NCBI GenBank assembly: GCA_024103195.1
Contig: JAGFIW010000140.1
Coordinates: forward strand, 1-35,681
DNA from: Saprospiraceae bacterium
GTDB taxonomy: Bacteria; Bacteroidota; Bacteroidia; Chitinophagales; Saprospiraceae
Length of the DNA stretch: 35,681 nt
Direction: 5' to 3'
How positions within the stretch are numbered: the first letter of the stretch is position 1; each line of letters begins with the position of its first letter. Positions 1 to 8,792 of the stretch are shown here, piece by piece. The notes below the pieces were generated by a model. That model was not told the origin of the DNA. It worked only from the letters and a program-made list of their open reading frames with translations, and did not search any database. Position numbers and translations under genes: made by a program.

Positions 1-1034
1 CCGGCAAAGCTTTGATGAACGCCATCGCTGTCCTGGTCATCTCCTGTCCCTGCGCCATGGGTCTCGCTACCCCGACGGCCATTTCGGTAGGCATGGGCCG
101 GATGGCCCGGAAGGGTTTGCTGGTCAAGGGCGCTGGTACCATTGAAGAACTGGCCCGTATCCGGCAAATCATTTTCGACAAAACAGGCACCCTCACAACT
201 GGTGTCCTCAAGGTCAGACAGATAAAAGCCAAAACCGGAATGGAAGCCCTGGTCCGTCAGTATGTGTACCAGATGGAACAACGTTCCAACCATCCTGTGG
301 CCAAAGCCATCACTGCCTACCTGGGGAATACGGTCATTGTTCCCGAGGCCCGGCTGGAAGCGATTGTCGAAGAACCCGGGATCGGCATGCAAGCCAGGGA
401 TGGCAAGGGGCATTTGCTGACTTTGCAGCGGGATGATTATGACGGGGGTGAAGGCTATCATCTGGCCCTGACCAAAGAAGGTGAGAAAATCGGTCACCTG
501 GTCCTCGAAGACGAACTCCGGGAAGACGCTCCCGAAATCGTCAGGCAGTTCCGCCACGCCGGCTTTTCCTTACAATTGCTTTCGGGTGATCATGATGACA
601 ATGTCAGGCGCGTCGCAGAACGATCCGGCATCGAGGATTTCCAGGGGCGTCTGTTGCCCCAGGACAAATACCGACGCATAGAAGAAGCCATGAATGCGGG
701 TCCTGTAGCCATGGTGGGTGATGGCATCAACGACGCCCCGGCCCTTGAAAAAGCCACGGTTGGCATTGCCATGGCAGGCGCCAGCCACACTGCCCTGCGC
801 TCCGCAAAAGTGGCGTTGCTCAATCCCCGCCTCAGTGACCTGATTTCGCTTTTTAGACTCAGTCGTCTTACAGTAAGGACCATCCGTGAAAATCTGTTCT
901 GGGCATTCAGCTACAACATAGTCGCCATTCCGCTCGCTGTAGCCGGATTGTTGAATCCGATGTGGGGGGCATTGTTTATGGCCTTTTCCGATCTCGTCGT
1001 CATCGGCAATTCCATCCGTCTCAAGTACCGCTAA
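1..1034 (+). CDS. P1B-type heavy-metal-translocating ATPase, C-terminal part (5' end outside window)
   Basis: Membrane pump that uses ATP to move a soft metal ion, probably Cu(I) or a related ion, across the inner membrane. The reading frame is already open at base 3, so the gene begins outside the window and the metal-binding and actuator domains are missing. Visible in order: the metal-binding CPC motif of the sixth membrane segment (bases 45-53), the phosphorylation motif DKTGT (177-191), the nucleotide-binding HP motif within SNHPVAKAI, the hinge GDGINDAP (717-740), and two final membrane segments. The penultimate segment has the YN pair typical of copper pumps ([10 protein letters not shown]). 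In the last one, the usual M-x-x-S-S is replaced by MAFSD, so the second serine is Asp. CopA-like is the best guess, but the metal is uncertain. An ECF sigma gene starts 16 bp downstream on the same strand. Confidence 0.93.
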   Translation, partial: GKALMNAIAVLVISCPCAMGLATPTAISVGMGRMARKGLLVKGAGTIEELARIRQIIFDKTGTLTTGVLKVRQIKAKTGMEALVRQYVYQMEQRSNHPVAKAITAYLGNTVIVPEARLEAIVEEPGIGMQARDGKGHLLTLQRDDYDGGEGYHLALTKEGEKIGHLVLEDELREDAPEIVRQFRHAGFSLQLLSGDHDDNVRRVAERSGIEDFQGRLLPQDKYRRIEEAMNAGPVAMVGDGINDAPALEKATVGIAMAGASHTALRSAKVALLNPRLSDLISLFRLSRLTVRTIRENLFWAFSYNIVAIPLAVAGLLNPMWGALFMAFSDLVVIGNSIRLKYR

Positions 1035-1050
1035 GACAGGATCAATCACC

Positions 1051-1593
1051 ATGAAAGCCTTTGCACGTGAAAAAGAGTGGGCCGAGAGATGGTCTGCAGA
1101 CCGGGAAGGCGTCATGAGCGAAATTTATAAAGCCGGATTTCCCTGGCTTTGGGCGGTAGCCTTTCGTATCCTTCAGGACAAGGAACTCGCTGAAGACATG
1201 GTACAGGAAGTCATGCTCAGGATCTGGCAATTGGACCGTCTGGATCACATAGCCCATTCCCTTCCGGCCTATCTCCACCGCTCCGTCCTCAACAAAAGCC
1301 TCAACAAACTGAGGGAATACCGCCGGCTGGAATCAGAGGATGCCCTGGTCCATGCATCCGTTGCCCAGGACGACGACCGGCTTGCCACCGAAATCCAGGA
1401 TGAAAACCGGATCCTTCCGCTCCTGCAATCACTGCCCGAGCGATGCCGGCTCGTTTTTGTCCTGAGCAGGTTTGAAGACCGCACCAATCAGGAAATTGCC
1501 GAATTGATGCATATCAGTGTCAAAACCGTAGAAAACCAAATGACCAAGGCTTTGCGATTGCTGCGGGAACGTTGGAAGCCGGACGATGGTTGA
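1051..1593 (+). CDS. ECF RNA polymerase sigma-70 factor (Bacteroidota expansion type)
   Basis: Alternative sigma factor of about 180 residues, the usual ECF length. Region 2 lies at about residues 24-90 and includes the core-binding and -10 recognition stretch LAEDMVQEVMLRIWQ. Region 4 lies at about 125-175 and includes the helix-turn-helix TNQEIAELMHISVKTVENQM. No region 3 or 1.1 is present. It is followed by a FecR anti-sigma gene and an STN-type TonB receptor, which is the standard arrangement for a sigma factor released when the receptor binds its substrate. The start ATG follows the ATPase stop by 16 bp, so read-through from the metal pump is possible. Which genes it controls is not visible; the downstream receptor and lipoprotein are the likely targets by analogy. 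Confidence 0.93.
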   Translation: MKAFAREKEWAERWSADREGVMSEIYKAGFPWLWAVAFRILQDKELAEDMVQEVMLRIWQLDRLDHIAHSLPAYLHRSVLNKSLNKLREYRRLESEDALVHASVAQDDDRLATEIQDENRILPLLQSLPERCRLVFVLSRFEDRTNQEIAELMHISVKTVENQMTKALRLLRERWKPDDG

Positions 1594-1686
1594 AGGATAA
1601 TTGGCGTCAAAACAGATCTTTTTTTCCCGAGGATATGGGGGGATTGGGATCTTTGTGTGTCGATTGGGTGATTTTATACCTATACC

Positions 1687-2682
1687 GTGGAGGAAGCATT
1701 GCTGGAATTGATCATTAAAGACCTTCAGGGACGCCTTGAAGAGAAGGAACGCCTTGTCCTGCAACAGTGGAGGCAGGCTGACCCCATGCACGAGCGGCAG
1801 TACGGGGAAGTCAGGGAGGTTTGGGCGGCTACCGGTCGCGAAATGGACCTTGTCGAACCACCGGATCCCGTGGCCTCCTGGAACCGCTTCCGGACGAAGC
1901 TTGACAGCCGTTCGACACCTAAATCCGCGGGAAAGACATACCTGGTGTGGTCTCCAAACACCTGGCGCATCGCTGCCGCGCTGGCTGCCATGGTAGCCAT
2001 CGCCTGGTTTTTTTGGCCATCCGGTCAGCGACAACCGATTCTGCTGACCGCTGCTGAAAACAAAACCACGCATCTCCTTCCGGATGGCACCTCCATCACC
2101 CTGAAGGGCGGTTCCACGCTCGAACTGGATGTGGATTTCGGCCAAGGATCCTCCAGGAATGTCCGTTTGCAGGGTCATGCCTTCTTTGACGTCGCCAGCG
2201 ATCCCGATCGGCCGTTCCGGATCCAGGCAGGCCGCATGGATATTACGGTCCTGGGCACCCAATTTTACGTCCTTCATCGAAAAGAGAAGGGCAGCATTTC
2301 GGTGACAGAAGGCCGTGTCAAGGCCGAGGACCGGATATCCGGACGATCCTGGGAGATGACCGTCAACCAACAACTGGAATGGGCCCCGGGGCCACAAACC
2401 GAACCGGTGATGACATCGGTTGGAGAAAACGATTTTGCCTGGCATACAGGCTTTCTGCGTTTTCGGGATCAGCCCTTGGGGGAGGTCCTGGATCTACTTG
2501 AGGATCAATTCGGTGTTGCCATCCACCTCACCCGGAAGGAGTTGGCCTATTGCCGGTATACCGGCCAATTTCGTCAGGAAAAACTCCCCGATATCCTTCG
2601 CACCTTATCCGGTACCTTTGGGATGACACTCAAAACCTCCCCGGAAGGATCCTATTACCTGACTGGGGGCGATTGCCGTTAA
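1687..2682 (+). CDS. FecR-family anti-sigma factor with C-terminal DUF4974
   Basis: Single-pass inner-membrane regulator predicted to hold the ECF sigma factor on the cytoplasmic side and read the receptor's signal on the periplasmic side. Residues 1-92 form the cytoplasmic part. The membrane helix is at about 93-110 (from WRIAAAL to WFFW). The periplasmic FecR domain spans about 120-210 and contains LLPDGTSITLKGGSTLEL. A DUF4974 domain follows at about 255-330 and has a secretin/TonB short-domain-like fold. The start is GTG at 1687. An in-frame TGA at 1669-1671 excludes a longer protein, and no ATG is available near the N-terminus. No clear Shine-Dalgarno precedes it, which is usual in Bacteroidota. 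It sits 93 bp after the sigma gene and 50 bp before the receptor gene. Confidence 0.92.
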   Translation: MEEALLELIIKDLQGRLEEKERLVLQQWRQADPMHERQYGEVREVWAATGREMDLVEPPDPVASWNRFRTKLDSRSTPKSAGKTYLVWSPNTWRIAAALAAMVAIAWFFWPSGQRQPILLTAAENKTTHLLPDGTSITLKGGSTLELDVDFGQGSSRNVRLQGHAFFDVASDPDRPFRIQAGRMDITVLGTQFYVLHRKEKGSISVTEGRVKAEDRISGRSWEMTVNQQLEWAPGPQTEPVMTSVGENDFAWHTGFLRFRDQPLGEVLDLLEDQFGVAIHLTRKELAYCRYTGQFRQEKLPDILRTLSGTFGMTLKTSPEGSYYLTGGDCR

Positions 2683-2732
2683 TTCCGGCTTGAGCCCGTG
2701 AGGCGCCGCCGGACACAAAATACAGGGAAACC

Positions 2733-5405
2733 ATGTGGAGCCGGTGGTGCACAGGCGTGGTGTTCGTTTTTCTTGCCGTCATCGCGATGGCCCAGTCCCC
2801 GCTTGTCCAGCCTATTCATTTGTCCTTCCGGGAGATCACCCTTGACTCCGCCCTGGTATTGCTGATGCAGGAAGAAGGCGTCCTGCTCAGTTACAGTTCG
2901 GATGTGTTGCCGGAAAAGGGGACCTATTCCCGTCAATATCTCGGAACGCCTCTGATCGAAGTCCTCGATGATCTCCTCGAAGGGACGGCGTTGGCCTACA
3001 CCTTTATCGGCCGGCAGGTGGTCATCTTCAGAGCGGTAACCCAACCAAAATTCTTTCAGGTCAGCGGGATAGTAACAGATGCGACCTCGGGAGAAAGAAT
3101 GATCGGAGCCAATATCTATGATCCCGTTTCGCTCCAGGGAACCACAACCAATGCTTATGGCTTTTACAGCCTGAGGCTGCCCGAGGGAAGCAGGCAGATT
3201 GTCTATTCCTATCTCGGCTACAGGGCATTCGTTCAACACATCCATCTGGTGGCTGATTCCCGCCATGATGTGGGCCTGCAACCGGACGGACAACTGGAGC
3301 CTGTCATCGTCAGCGAAGAGCAGGACCTCTCCCAGGCGGATCGCCGGGATCGCATGCAGGAACTCGATTTGAGAGCCATGCAGGAATTGCCGGCATTGGC
3401 CGGCGAACCCGATCTCGTCCGTTTTTCCTCCCTGCAGCCCGGCATTGTCACGGGAACCGACGGATTTGGCGGCGTCCACGTAAGGGGCGGGAACGCCGAC
3501 CAGAATCTGTTCCTGCTGGATGGCGTTCCGGTGTACAGTCCTACCCACGCCGCCGGTATGTTCTCCATATTCAACAGCCAGGCGATAAGAAGTGCCCGCC
3601 TGTACAAAGGGGGCTTTCCGGCCAGGTATGGCGGGCGGTTGTCTTCCGTGTACGACATCCGGCTCAAGGAGGGCAACAATCAAAAGCTGCAGGGCGAGGC
3701 GGGTATCAGCATGATCGCCGCCAAACTGGCCATTGAAGGGCCTATCGAGCAAGAAGCCAGTTCATTCTTTGTCAGTGCCCGGCGCACCACCGTGGATCCC
3801 TGGTTGCGCAGCGCAACCCGCTATGTACAGCAGGAAAGGGGAAATAACGGGTTTTCAGACTTCCATTTCTACGATGTGCATGCCAAGGTGAATTTCAGAA
3901 GCGGACTCGATCACCGTTTCTATGTGAGTTTCTATCATGGCTCCGACCATTTTCACGATGAACGGGGCAGATCCGTGTTGTTCCAGACGGAGTCGAGAAA
4001 TGATCATTCCCAGGCAGATCTGGACTGGGGCAATACCATCGCTTCTTTTCGGTGGAACTGGATTCTGCATCCAAGGTGGTTTCTCAATACAACCATATTC
4101 ACTACCCGTTTCCGGTTCTCTTTACTCGACTTTTATGAATTCGTCCGTGAAGACGAACTGCAACGACAACGGGAATTTGACTTGCTTTCCTTTTCATCCA
4201 TGATCCATGATACCGGGGTCAAAATGGAGGGGGAGTATCATCCGGGCGATTTCCACCGGATAAGGTTTGGTGGCGGATTGATTCAGCACCGTTTCCAACC
4301 CGGTGTCATGGCATTGGATGAAAACAGCGTGGATGCCGAAGTTTTTGTCTCCAACGGACGCGTAAGGAACCTCGATTCCCTGCCTGTCTACGGCATCATT
4401 CGCTCCCTGGAAAGCGAAGCCTTCCTGGAAGACGAATGGACACCCCATCCGCATTGGACCATCCTTCCGGGGCTGTACGCCAACCTGTTCGACAGCCAGG
4501 GCAAATCATACCTGTCTCTGCAACCCCGGATCCAGATCATGTGGCAACCGACCCCGTCCGTTTCTCTTCGGGCAGCGGGGTCGAGGATGGCCCAGAATCT
4601 GCACTTGCTGACCAATTCCGGTCTGGGGCTGCCCAGTGATCTGTGGGTGCCGGCCTCGGCCAACATCCGCCCTCTTGTCGCCTGGCAAGGGGAGGCCGGG
4701 ATGATCTGGCAGCATCCATCCGGATGGCAAATAGAAGGTGCGGCATATATCAAACAAATGGAGCACCTGTTGACGTGGCGTCAGGATGCCGGCTTCCTGG
4801 TCAACGGCAATATTCTGCAAGGAGGGCTTTCGGAAGAGTATTGGGAAAACCTCGTCACGGACGGTCGTGGAGAAGCCCGGGGATTGGAGATATCTGTGAA
4901 GAAAATCTCGCCGCGATATTCCGGCTACATCGCCTATTCCCTCGCCAATACCCGTCACCGCTTTCCCCTGGTGAACGGTGGTCGCCCTTTCCCTTTTCGC
5001 TACGACCGCAGACATGTCGTCCATATCACCCAGGAATTCCAGTTGGCACCTCCCCTGAAACTCGGTATGGTGTGGAGCTGGGCTTCCGGCAATCCCATTA
5101 CCATTCCCCAGGGCCAGTTCGACGTACATTCTCTCTATTTCATTTCTCCGGGCATCGACTTTTCGGAGCGCAATGCCTACCGGATGAAGGATTATCATCG
5201 CCTGGACCTCACATTGCGTTACACCGTCCAACAGGCGGGATTTACCCACACGCTGGATCTGGGCGTTTACAACGTGTACAACCGGCTCAATCCCCAGTTC
5301 ATCCGTGTAAGGGAAAACATTTACAACCGGGAGCAAAGGGATTTGGTCGAAGTCTCCCTGCTGCCGGTACTTCCGGTCATCAGTTACCAAATTCGCCTGC
5401 TATGA
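2733..5405 (+). CDS. TonB-dependent outer-membrane receptor with N-terminal STN signalling domain
   Basis: Outer-membrane transporter of 890 residues with a signalling extension. Order of parts: signal peptide (about 1-21, ending AMAQ), STN domain (about 27-102) that would contact the FecR protein, carboxypeptidase-regulatory-like beta domain (about 105-180, VSGIVTDATSGERMIGANI), TonB plug (about 205-310, with VRGGNADQNLFLLDGVPVY), then a 22-strand type barrel to the C-terminus. The gene is 50 bp after fecR and shares an ATGA overlap with the DUF4249 gene, so the two are probably translationally coupled. The partner is a DUF4249 lipoprotein rather than SusD, which argues against a standard glycan-uptake SusCD pair. 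The substrate is unknown. The nearby metal pump makes a metal chelate one possibility, but this is inference. Confidence 0.93.
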   Translation: MWSRWCTGVVFVFLAVIAMAQSPLVQPIHLSFREITLDSALVLLMQEEGVLLSYSSDVLPEKGTYSRQYLGTPLIEVLDDLLEGTALAYTFIGRQVVIFRAVTQPKFFQVSGIVTDATSGERMIGANIYDPVSLQGTTTNAYGFYSLRLPEGSRQIVYSYLGYRAFVQHIHLVADSRHDVGLQPDGQLEPVIVSEEQDLSQADRRDRMQELDLRAMQELPALAGEPDLVRFSSLQPGIVTGTDGFGGVHVRGGNADQNLFLLDGVPVYSPTHAAGMFSIFNSQAIRSARLYKGGFPARYGGRLSSVYDIRLKEGNNQKLQGEAGISMIAAKLAIEGPIEQEASSFFVSARRTTVDPWLRSATRYVQQERGNNGFSDFHFYDVHAKVNFRSGLDHRFYVSFYHGSDHFHDERGRSVLFQTESRNDHSQADLDWGNTIASFRWNWILHPRWFLNTTIFTTRFRFSLLDFYEFVREDELQRQREFDLLSFSSMIHDTGVKMEGEYHPGDFHRIRFGGGLIQHRFQPGVMALDENSVDAEVFVSNGRVRNLDSLPVYGIIRSLESEAFLEDEWTPHPHWTILPGLYANLFDSQGKSYLSLQPRIQIMWQPTPSVSLRAAGSRMAQNLHLLTNSGLGLPSDLWVPASANIRPLVAWQGEAGMIWQHPSGWQIEGAAYIKQMEHLLTWRQDAGFLVNGNILQGGLSEEYWENLVTDGRGEARGLEISVKKISPRYSGYIAYSLANTRHRFPLVNGGRPFPFRYDRRHVVHITQEFQLAPPLKLGMVWSWASGNPITIPQGQFDVHSLYFISPGIDFSERNAYRMKDYHRLDLTLRYTVQQAGFTHTLDLGVYNVYNRLNPQFIRVRENIYNREQRDLVEVSLLPVLPVISYQIRLL

Positions 5406-6316
5406 AAGCCCTGACACCCTTGATTTGCCGGACGTGGTTCCTTGTGGTTTTGGCCGGACTCGGAGGATGCGAAACCCCCTTTCTGCCTGATGATCTGGAG
5501 GAGAAGAAGCTTGCGGTTTCGGCCACCATGTCCACTGATCCCCGGCTCCCCGGGTTCCTGGTGTTTGTCTCTCCCGTTTCACCATTTGGCGGCGCTGGAG
5601 GAGGTGATCTGATCCCGGATGCCGAGGTCCTTCTGTACCGGCAAAACCAATATATCGGACAACTTGCTCCAGGTCTATTGGGTGATCGCGATGTCTATTA
5701 CCTCGACCTGCCTCCGGACGAAAATGTGGCCTATACCCTGAGGATTCACGCAGAAGGTTTCCCTTCCGTGGCCGCAACGGACCAAATGCCCGAACGTCCA
5801 TTCGGCAGGATCATTTCCATGGAAGATCTGGTCAAAACTACTCTTCCCAGTCAGGCGGTAAGACACGCCTTTCGCCTGAAAACGGATATCCGGGATGTAC
5901 CCGGCATGACCAATTATTTCCATGTGTTCATTGAGGCCTGGCTTCTGGACAGCCTGGACAACAGTTTTTTCAGCTATTGCACGCTGAAAAATGCCCGCAA
6001 TCACGATCCCTCTCTGAAGCCCTATCTGCTCAATCAGTCTCTGTTGGTCGATGGCAGTCTGTTCGACGGCGAGGACAAGGAATTCGAATGGCTTTGTGAA
6101 GTGGATGTGCCAGAGGGGCTTAGGTTGACGGAGGTGCAGATGGATCTCCGTCATGTCAGCGCTCCATATTATTTCTTTCATGCCTCACATGCCTCCCAGC
6201 TGTCCGCAGGAGCCAATGGCGTGACAGAGCCGGTTGTCCTGTATTCCAATGTGCAGCAAGGCACGGGATTTCTGGGAGCTTATCAGAGTACCCGGGATGT
6301 AATCCCGGTGGAATAA
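5402..6316 (+). CDS. DUF4249 family lipoprotein, partner of the TonB receptor
   Basis: Predicted lipoprotein of 304 residues. The N-terminus MKALTPLIC is followed by a hydrophobic stretch and a lipobox LGGC with the lipidated Cys at residue 23. The body is beta-rich, with an early segment in the style of a fibronectin/transthyretin fold (PDAEVLLYRQNQYIGQL). It matches my knowledge of DUF4249, a Bacteroidota family found next to TonB receptors. The start ATG at 5402 overlaps the receptor stop TGA as ATGA. The same frame is open far upstream inside the receptor gene, but the signal peptide and lipobox fix the start at 5402. It probably sits on the outer membrane as an accessory to the receptor. 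It converges with pyrF, only 16 bp away, with no clear terminator between them. Confidence 0.88.
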   Translation: MKALTPLICRTWFLVVLAGLGGCETPFLPDDLEEKKLAVSATMSTDPRLPGFLVFVSPVSPFGGAGGGDLIPDAEVLLYRQNQYIGQLAPGLLGDRDVYYLDLPPDENVAYTLRIHAEGFPSVAATDQMPERPFGRIISMEDLVKTTLPSQAVRHAFRLKTDIRDVPGMTNYFHVFIEAWLLDSLDNSFFSYCTLKNARNHDPSLKPYLLNQSLLVDGSLFDGEDKEFEWLCEVDVPEGLRLTEVQMDLRHVSAPYYFFHASHASQLSAGANGVTEPVVLYSNVQQGTGFLGAYQSTRDVIPVE

Positions 6317-6332
6317 ATAAAGGGCAGGGATT

Positions 6333-7181
6333 TCAGATTATGGGACCGGCAATGCCGTATTCGGCCATCAAACGGGCCATGTCCTGCTGATACCGGCGGG
6401 CCACCTGTGCAGCCGCCTCGGCGTAATCTTTACCCGAAGAAGCGTAAAGTATGCCTCTGGAAACATTGGCCAGGAGTCCGCATTGGTCATTGAATCCATA
6501 GTGGACCACTTCATCGAGACTGCCCTGTTGTGCCCCAAATCCGGGTACGAGTAGGAAATGGTGGGGGACAAGTTGCCGGACCCTTTTGAAATCCTGGGGA
6601 TGCGTAGCCCCGACCACAAACATCAACTGGTCCGGATGGCCGGCAAGGGCACAGGTGGCCAGCACTTTCTCCCATAAAGGTCCTCCGTCATCCAGGGTGG
6701 CGCGTTGAAAATCACTGCTGCCCGGGTTGGAGGTCAGGGCCAGGGCTATGGTCCAACGCCCCTCGATAGCGAGGAAGGGTGCCAGGGTGTCCAGACCCAT
6801 GTAAGGAGAAACCGTAATGGCATGACAGCCATATGTTTGAAAAACGGCATGCGCATAGCGTTCCGCCGTGTGGCCGATATCACCCCGTTTGGCATCGCCG
6901 ATCACCAGCCATCCGGGCGGGATCGCCTTAACCACCCTTTGGAGAACCGCCATTCCTTCGGGGCCCCATGCTTCAAAAAAGGCGAAATTCGGTTTGAAGG
7001 CCACGGCATAGGGGGCGGTGGCCTCAATGATATCGAGGAGGAATTGCTCCATACCTTGTGGGGTAGGAGGAATCCCCGAAGGCAGCTGTTCCGGGTCGGG
7101 GTCAAGCCCGATACACAAAAAGGATTGCCGCGCCCGGATCAATGCGAAAAGTGCCGCGCGACCGGCCGGAAATGCATTCAT
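6333..7181 (-). CDS. pyrF: Orotidine-5'-phosphate decarboxylase
   Basis: Catalyses the last step of UMP synthesis, decarboxylation of OMP, in the cytoplasm. At 282 residues it belongs to the longer subtype also seen in mycobacteria. The substrate-binding start FLCIGLDPDP is at residues 21-30, the phosphate/strand motif FKPNFAFFEAWG at 62-73, and the catalytic DAKRGDI at 96-102 with Lys98. The start ATG overlaps the stop of the upstream NifU-like gene as ATGA (7178-7181), so it is the third gene of an mrp-nifU-pyrF transcription unit. No orotate phosphoribosyltransferase gene is visible nearby. The 3' end faces the DUF4249 gene. Confidence 0.96.
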   Translation of the reverse strand: MNAFPAGRAALFALIRARQSFLCIGLDPDPEQLPSGIPPTPQGMEQFLLDIIEATAPYAVAFKPNFAFFEAWGPEGMAVLQRVVKAIPPGWLVIGDAKRGDIGHTAERYAHAVFQTYGCHAITVSPYMGLDTLAPFLAIEGRWTIALALTSNPGSSDFQRATLDDGGPLWEKVLATCALAGHPDQLMFVVGATHPQDFKRVRQLVPHHFLLVPGFGAQQGSLDEVVHYGFNDQCGLLANVSRGILYASSGKDYAEAAAQVARRYQQDMARLMAEYGIAGPII

Positions 7182-7456
7182 TCGGGGGATATTCCGTTTA
7201 CAGCGACAACCCCTTTGATACCGGGAACCTTATTCCGGATTGCCTGCTCTACCCCCGCCCGCATGGTCATCGCCGACATGTTGCAGCTTTCACAATTGCC
7301 GATCCACCTTACTTCCACGACGTAGTCAGGGGTAATGGCTACCACTTCAATATCGCCGCCATCGGTGCGCAAGTGAGGCCGGATTTCCTCCAGCGCTTCA
7401 TCCACCTTTCGCCATAAATCGCTTTGGCGGGGGCGTTCTGTTTCAGTAAGGGTCAT
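7178..7456 (-). CDS. NifU C-terminal domain (Nfu-type) iron-sulfur carrier
   Basis: Small cytoplasmic iron-sulfur scaffold or carrier of 92 residues. It consists almost wholly of the NifU C-terminal domain: the helix IRPHLRTDGGDIEVV, then a CxxC pair at Cys55 and Cys58 in GNCESCNMSAMT, the cluster ligand of a homodimer. It lies 30 bp downstream of mrp and overlaps pyrF by 4 bp, all on the minus strand. Next to Mrp, which also handles Fe-S clusters, a role in cluster transfer is well supported. The pyrimidine gene is probably only a co-transcribed neighbour, since OMP decarboxylase contains no cluster. Length and motif are typical. Confidence 0.92.
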   Translation of the reverse strand: MTLTETERPRQSDLWRKVDEALEEIRPHLRTDGGDIEVVAITPDYVVEVRWIGNCESCNMSAMTMRAGVEQAIRNKVPGIKGVVAVNGISPE

Positions 7457-7486
7457 GATGTCACAACAAAGCTACGGATAAATGGA

Positions 7487-8593
7487 TCACTCCTTCAGCT
7501 TCACAATCGGGGTTTCTTGCCCGGAGGCAATGCGGACCGCTACCTGGCGGGCCACGGCTTCAGCTATGGCCAGAAAAAACGGCCGCGAGGGGTGGTCCTG
7601 ACGAAGGACGGCCGGCATACCCGAATCTCCCCCCTCGCGAATGCCCTGGATCAGCGGTATCTGACCCAGCAAAACCGTATGCCCTTTTTCCGAAAGGGCA
7701 GCCCCCCCGCCCTCGCCAAACAGCAGGTAGCGATGATCCGGTAATTCTTCGGGGGTAAACCAGGACATGTTTTCCACAACACCCAATACCGGCACCGCGA
7801 CGTTGGGCAGCAAGAACATGTTCATGGCCTTGATGGCATCGGCCACGGCTACAGGTTGCGGGGTGGTGACCATAATGGCGCCGGTTACGGAAACGGTTTG
7901 CACCAACGTCAATTGTACATCTCCCGTTCCGGGGGGCAGGTCCACAACCAGGTAATCGAGCTCGGGCCAGAGGCACTCCAGGAAGAATTGACGGATGATG
8001 CCCGCCAACCGGGGCCCTCGTAAAACAACGGCCTGATCCGGCTCCACCACATTCCCGATGGACAATACCGGCATGCCATAGGCTTCAAGGGGAATAATGA
8101 CCGGTTTGCCGCCTTTCTCCTCCACACGGGGCCGCTGGCCCGTCAGCCCCAACATGGTGGGGATGGAAGGACCGTACACATCGGCGTCGAGGATACCGAC
8201 TCTGGCCCCGAGGGCCTTGAGGCCCAGGGCAAGGTTGACGGAAACGGTTGACTTGCCGACTCCCCCCTTCCCGGAGGCTACGGCGATGATGTGTTTGACC
8301 TGAGGCAGGGGTTTGCTATCCTCTGCCTGAGGCATCTCGGGCCCGGCCCCCACCGTGACAAAATGTATGTGGGCTTCGGCGCCTGGAAAATGATCGGCCA
8401 GATGGCTCTGGCAGAGCAACATCAGATCGGATTTGTACGATTGGTGCCTGGGCGTGATGTGAAACTGAAACCGGATGTCTTTTCCTTCAATGTGCAAGTC
8501 CCTGATCATCTTCATTTCGGTGACGGGCTTGCCGGTCACCGGGTCCTGGATCCGGGCCAGAACGGCGAGTATGTCTTCCTGCTTCCAATCCAT
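7487..8593 (-). CDS. mrp: Mrp/NBP35-type P-loop ATPase, iron-sulfur cluster carrier
   Basis: Cytoplasmic ATPase of the Mrp/ApbC family that binds and transfers Fe-S clusters. From the start ATG at 8593 it is 368 residues long. The frame is open for 32 more codons upstream, but MDWKQEDILAVL is the natural start of the N-terminal domain. Residues 1-80 are a MIP18/DUF59-like domain. The deviant Walker A GKGGVGKS is at 108-115, followed by DADVYGPSIP. The CxxC cluster ligands present in the E. coli protein are absent from the corresponding C-terminal stretch (ENMSWFTPEELPDHRY), as I recall for other Bacteroidota Mrp proteins. How it binds a cluster is therefore open. It is the first gene of mrp-nifU-pyrF and is divergent from the SprB-repeat gene across 199 bp. 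Confidence 0.93.
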   Translation of the reverse strand: MDWKQEDILAVLARIQDPVTGKPVTEMKMIRDLHIEGKDIRFQFHITPRHQSYKSDLMLLCQSHLADHFPGAEAHIHFVTVGAGPEMPQAEDSKPLPQVKHIIAVASGKGGVGKSTVSVNLALGLKALGARVGILDADVYGPSIPTMLGLTGQRPRVEEKGGKPVIIPLEAYGMPVLSIGNVVEPDQAVVLRGPRLAGIIRQFFLECLWPELDYLVVDLPPGTGDVQLTLVQTVSVTGAIMVTTPQPVAVADAIKAMNMFLLPNVAVPVLGVVENMSWFTPEELPDHRYLLFGEGGGAALSEKGHTVLLGQIPLIQGIREGGDSGMPAVLRQDHPSRPFFLAIAEAVARQVAVRIASGQETPIVKLKE

Positions 8594-8758
8594 GATTTGT
8601 TGATATTTGGTCCAACCGCCACTGCCAGAGGGCAGGATATTGCAAAGCAACAATTTTTCCAGGGAACCCGGTTGTCCAAGCAAGATCATTTCCTTCCAGA
8701 CGACACATCATCATGGACGCGTGCAGGCATCGAAAGGTGAAAACCGGGTATCTTTATA

Positions 8759-8766
8759 CAGGATTT
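8759..8766 (+). promoter_or_regulatory. Possible -7 box for the SprB-repeat gene
   Basis: TATCTTTA matches the Bacteroidota -7 box TAnnTTTG at all fixed positions except the last, and ends 26 bp before the ATG at 8793. I see no TTTG at the -33 distance, so the call is weak. Confidence 0.35.
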
Positions 8767-8792
8767 ACCTTCCGTTCCTTCAATCCTGACCT

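Noticed and set aside
1655-1665. Possible -7 box (GATCTTTG) ahead of the fecR gene
   Set aside because: The essential T of TA is missing and no -33 box is present.
4643-5401. Long N-terminal extension of the DUF4249 frame inside the receptor gene
   Set aside because: It overlaps the receptor barrel in another frame and would bury the signal peptide and lipobox starting at 5402.
5402-6316. SusD-type glycan-binding partner of the TonB receptor
   Set aside because: Too short and lacking the helical TPR-like SusD pattern; it fits DUF4249.
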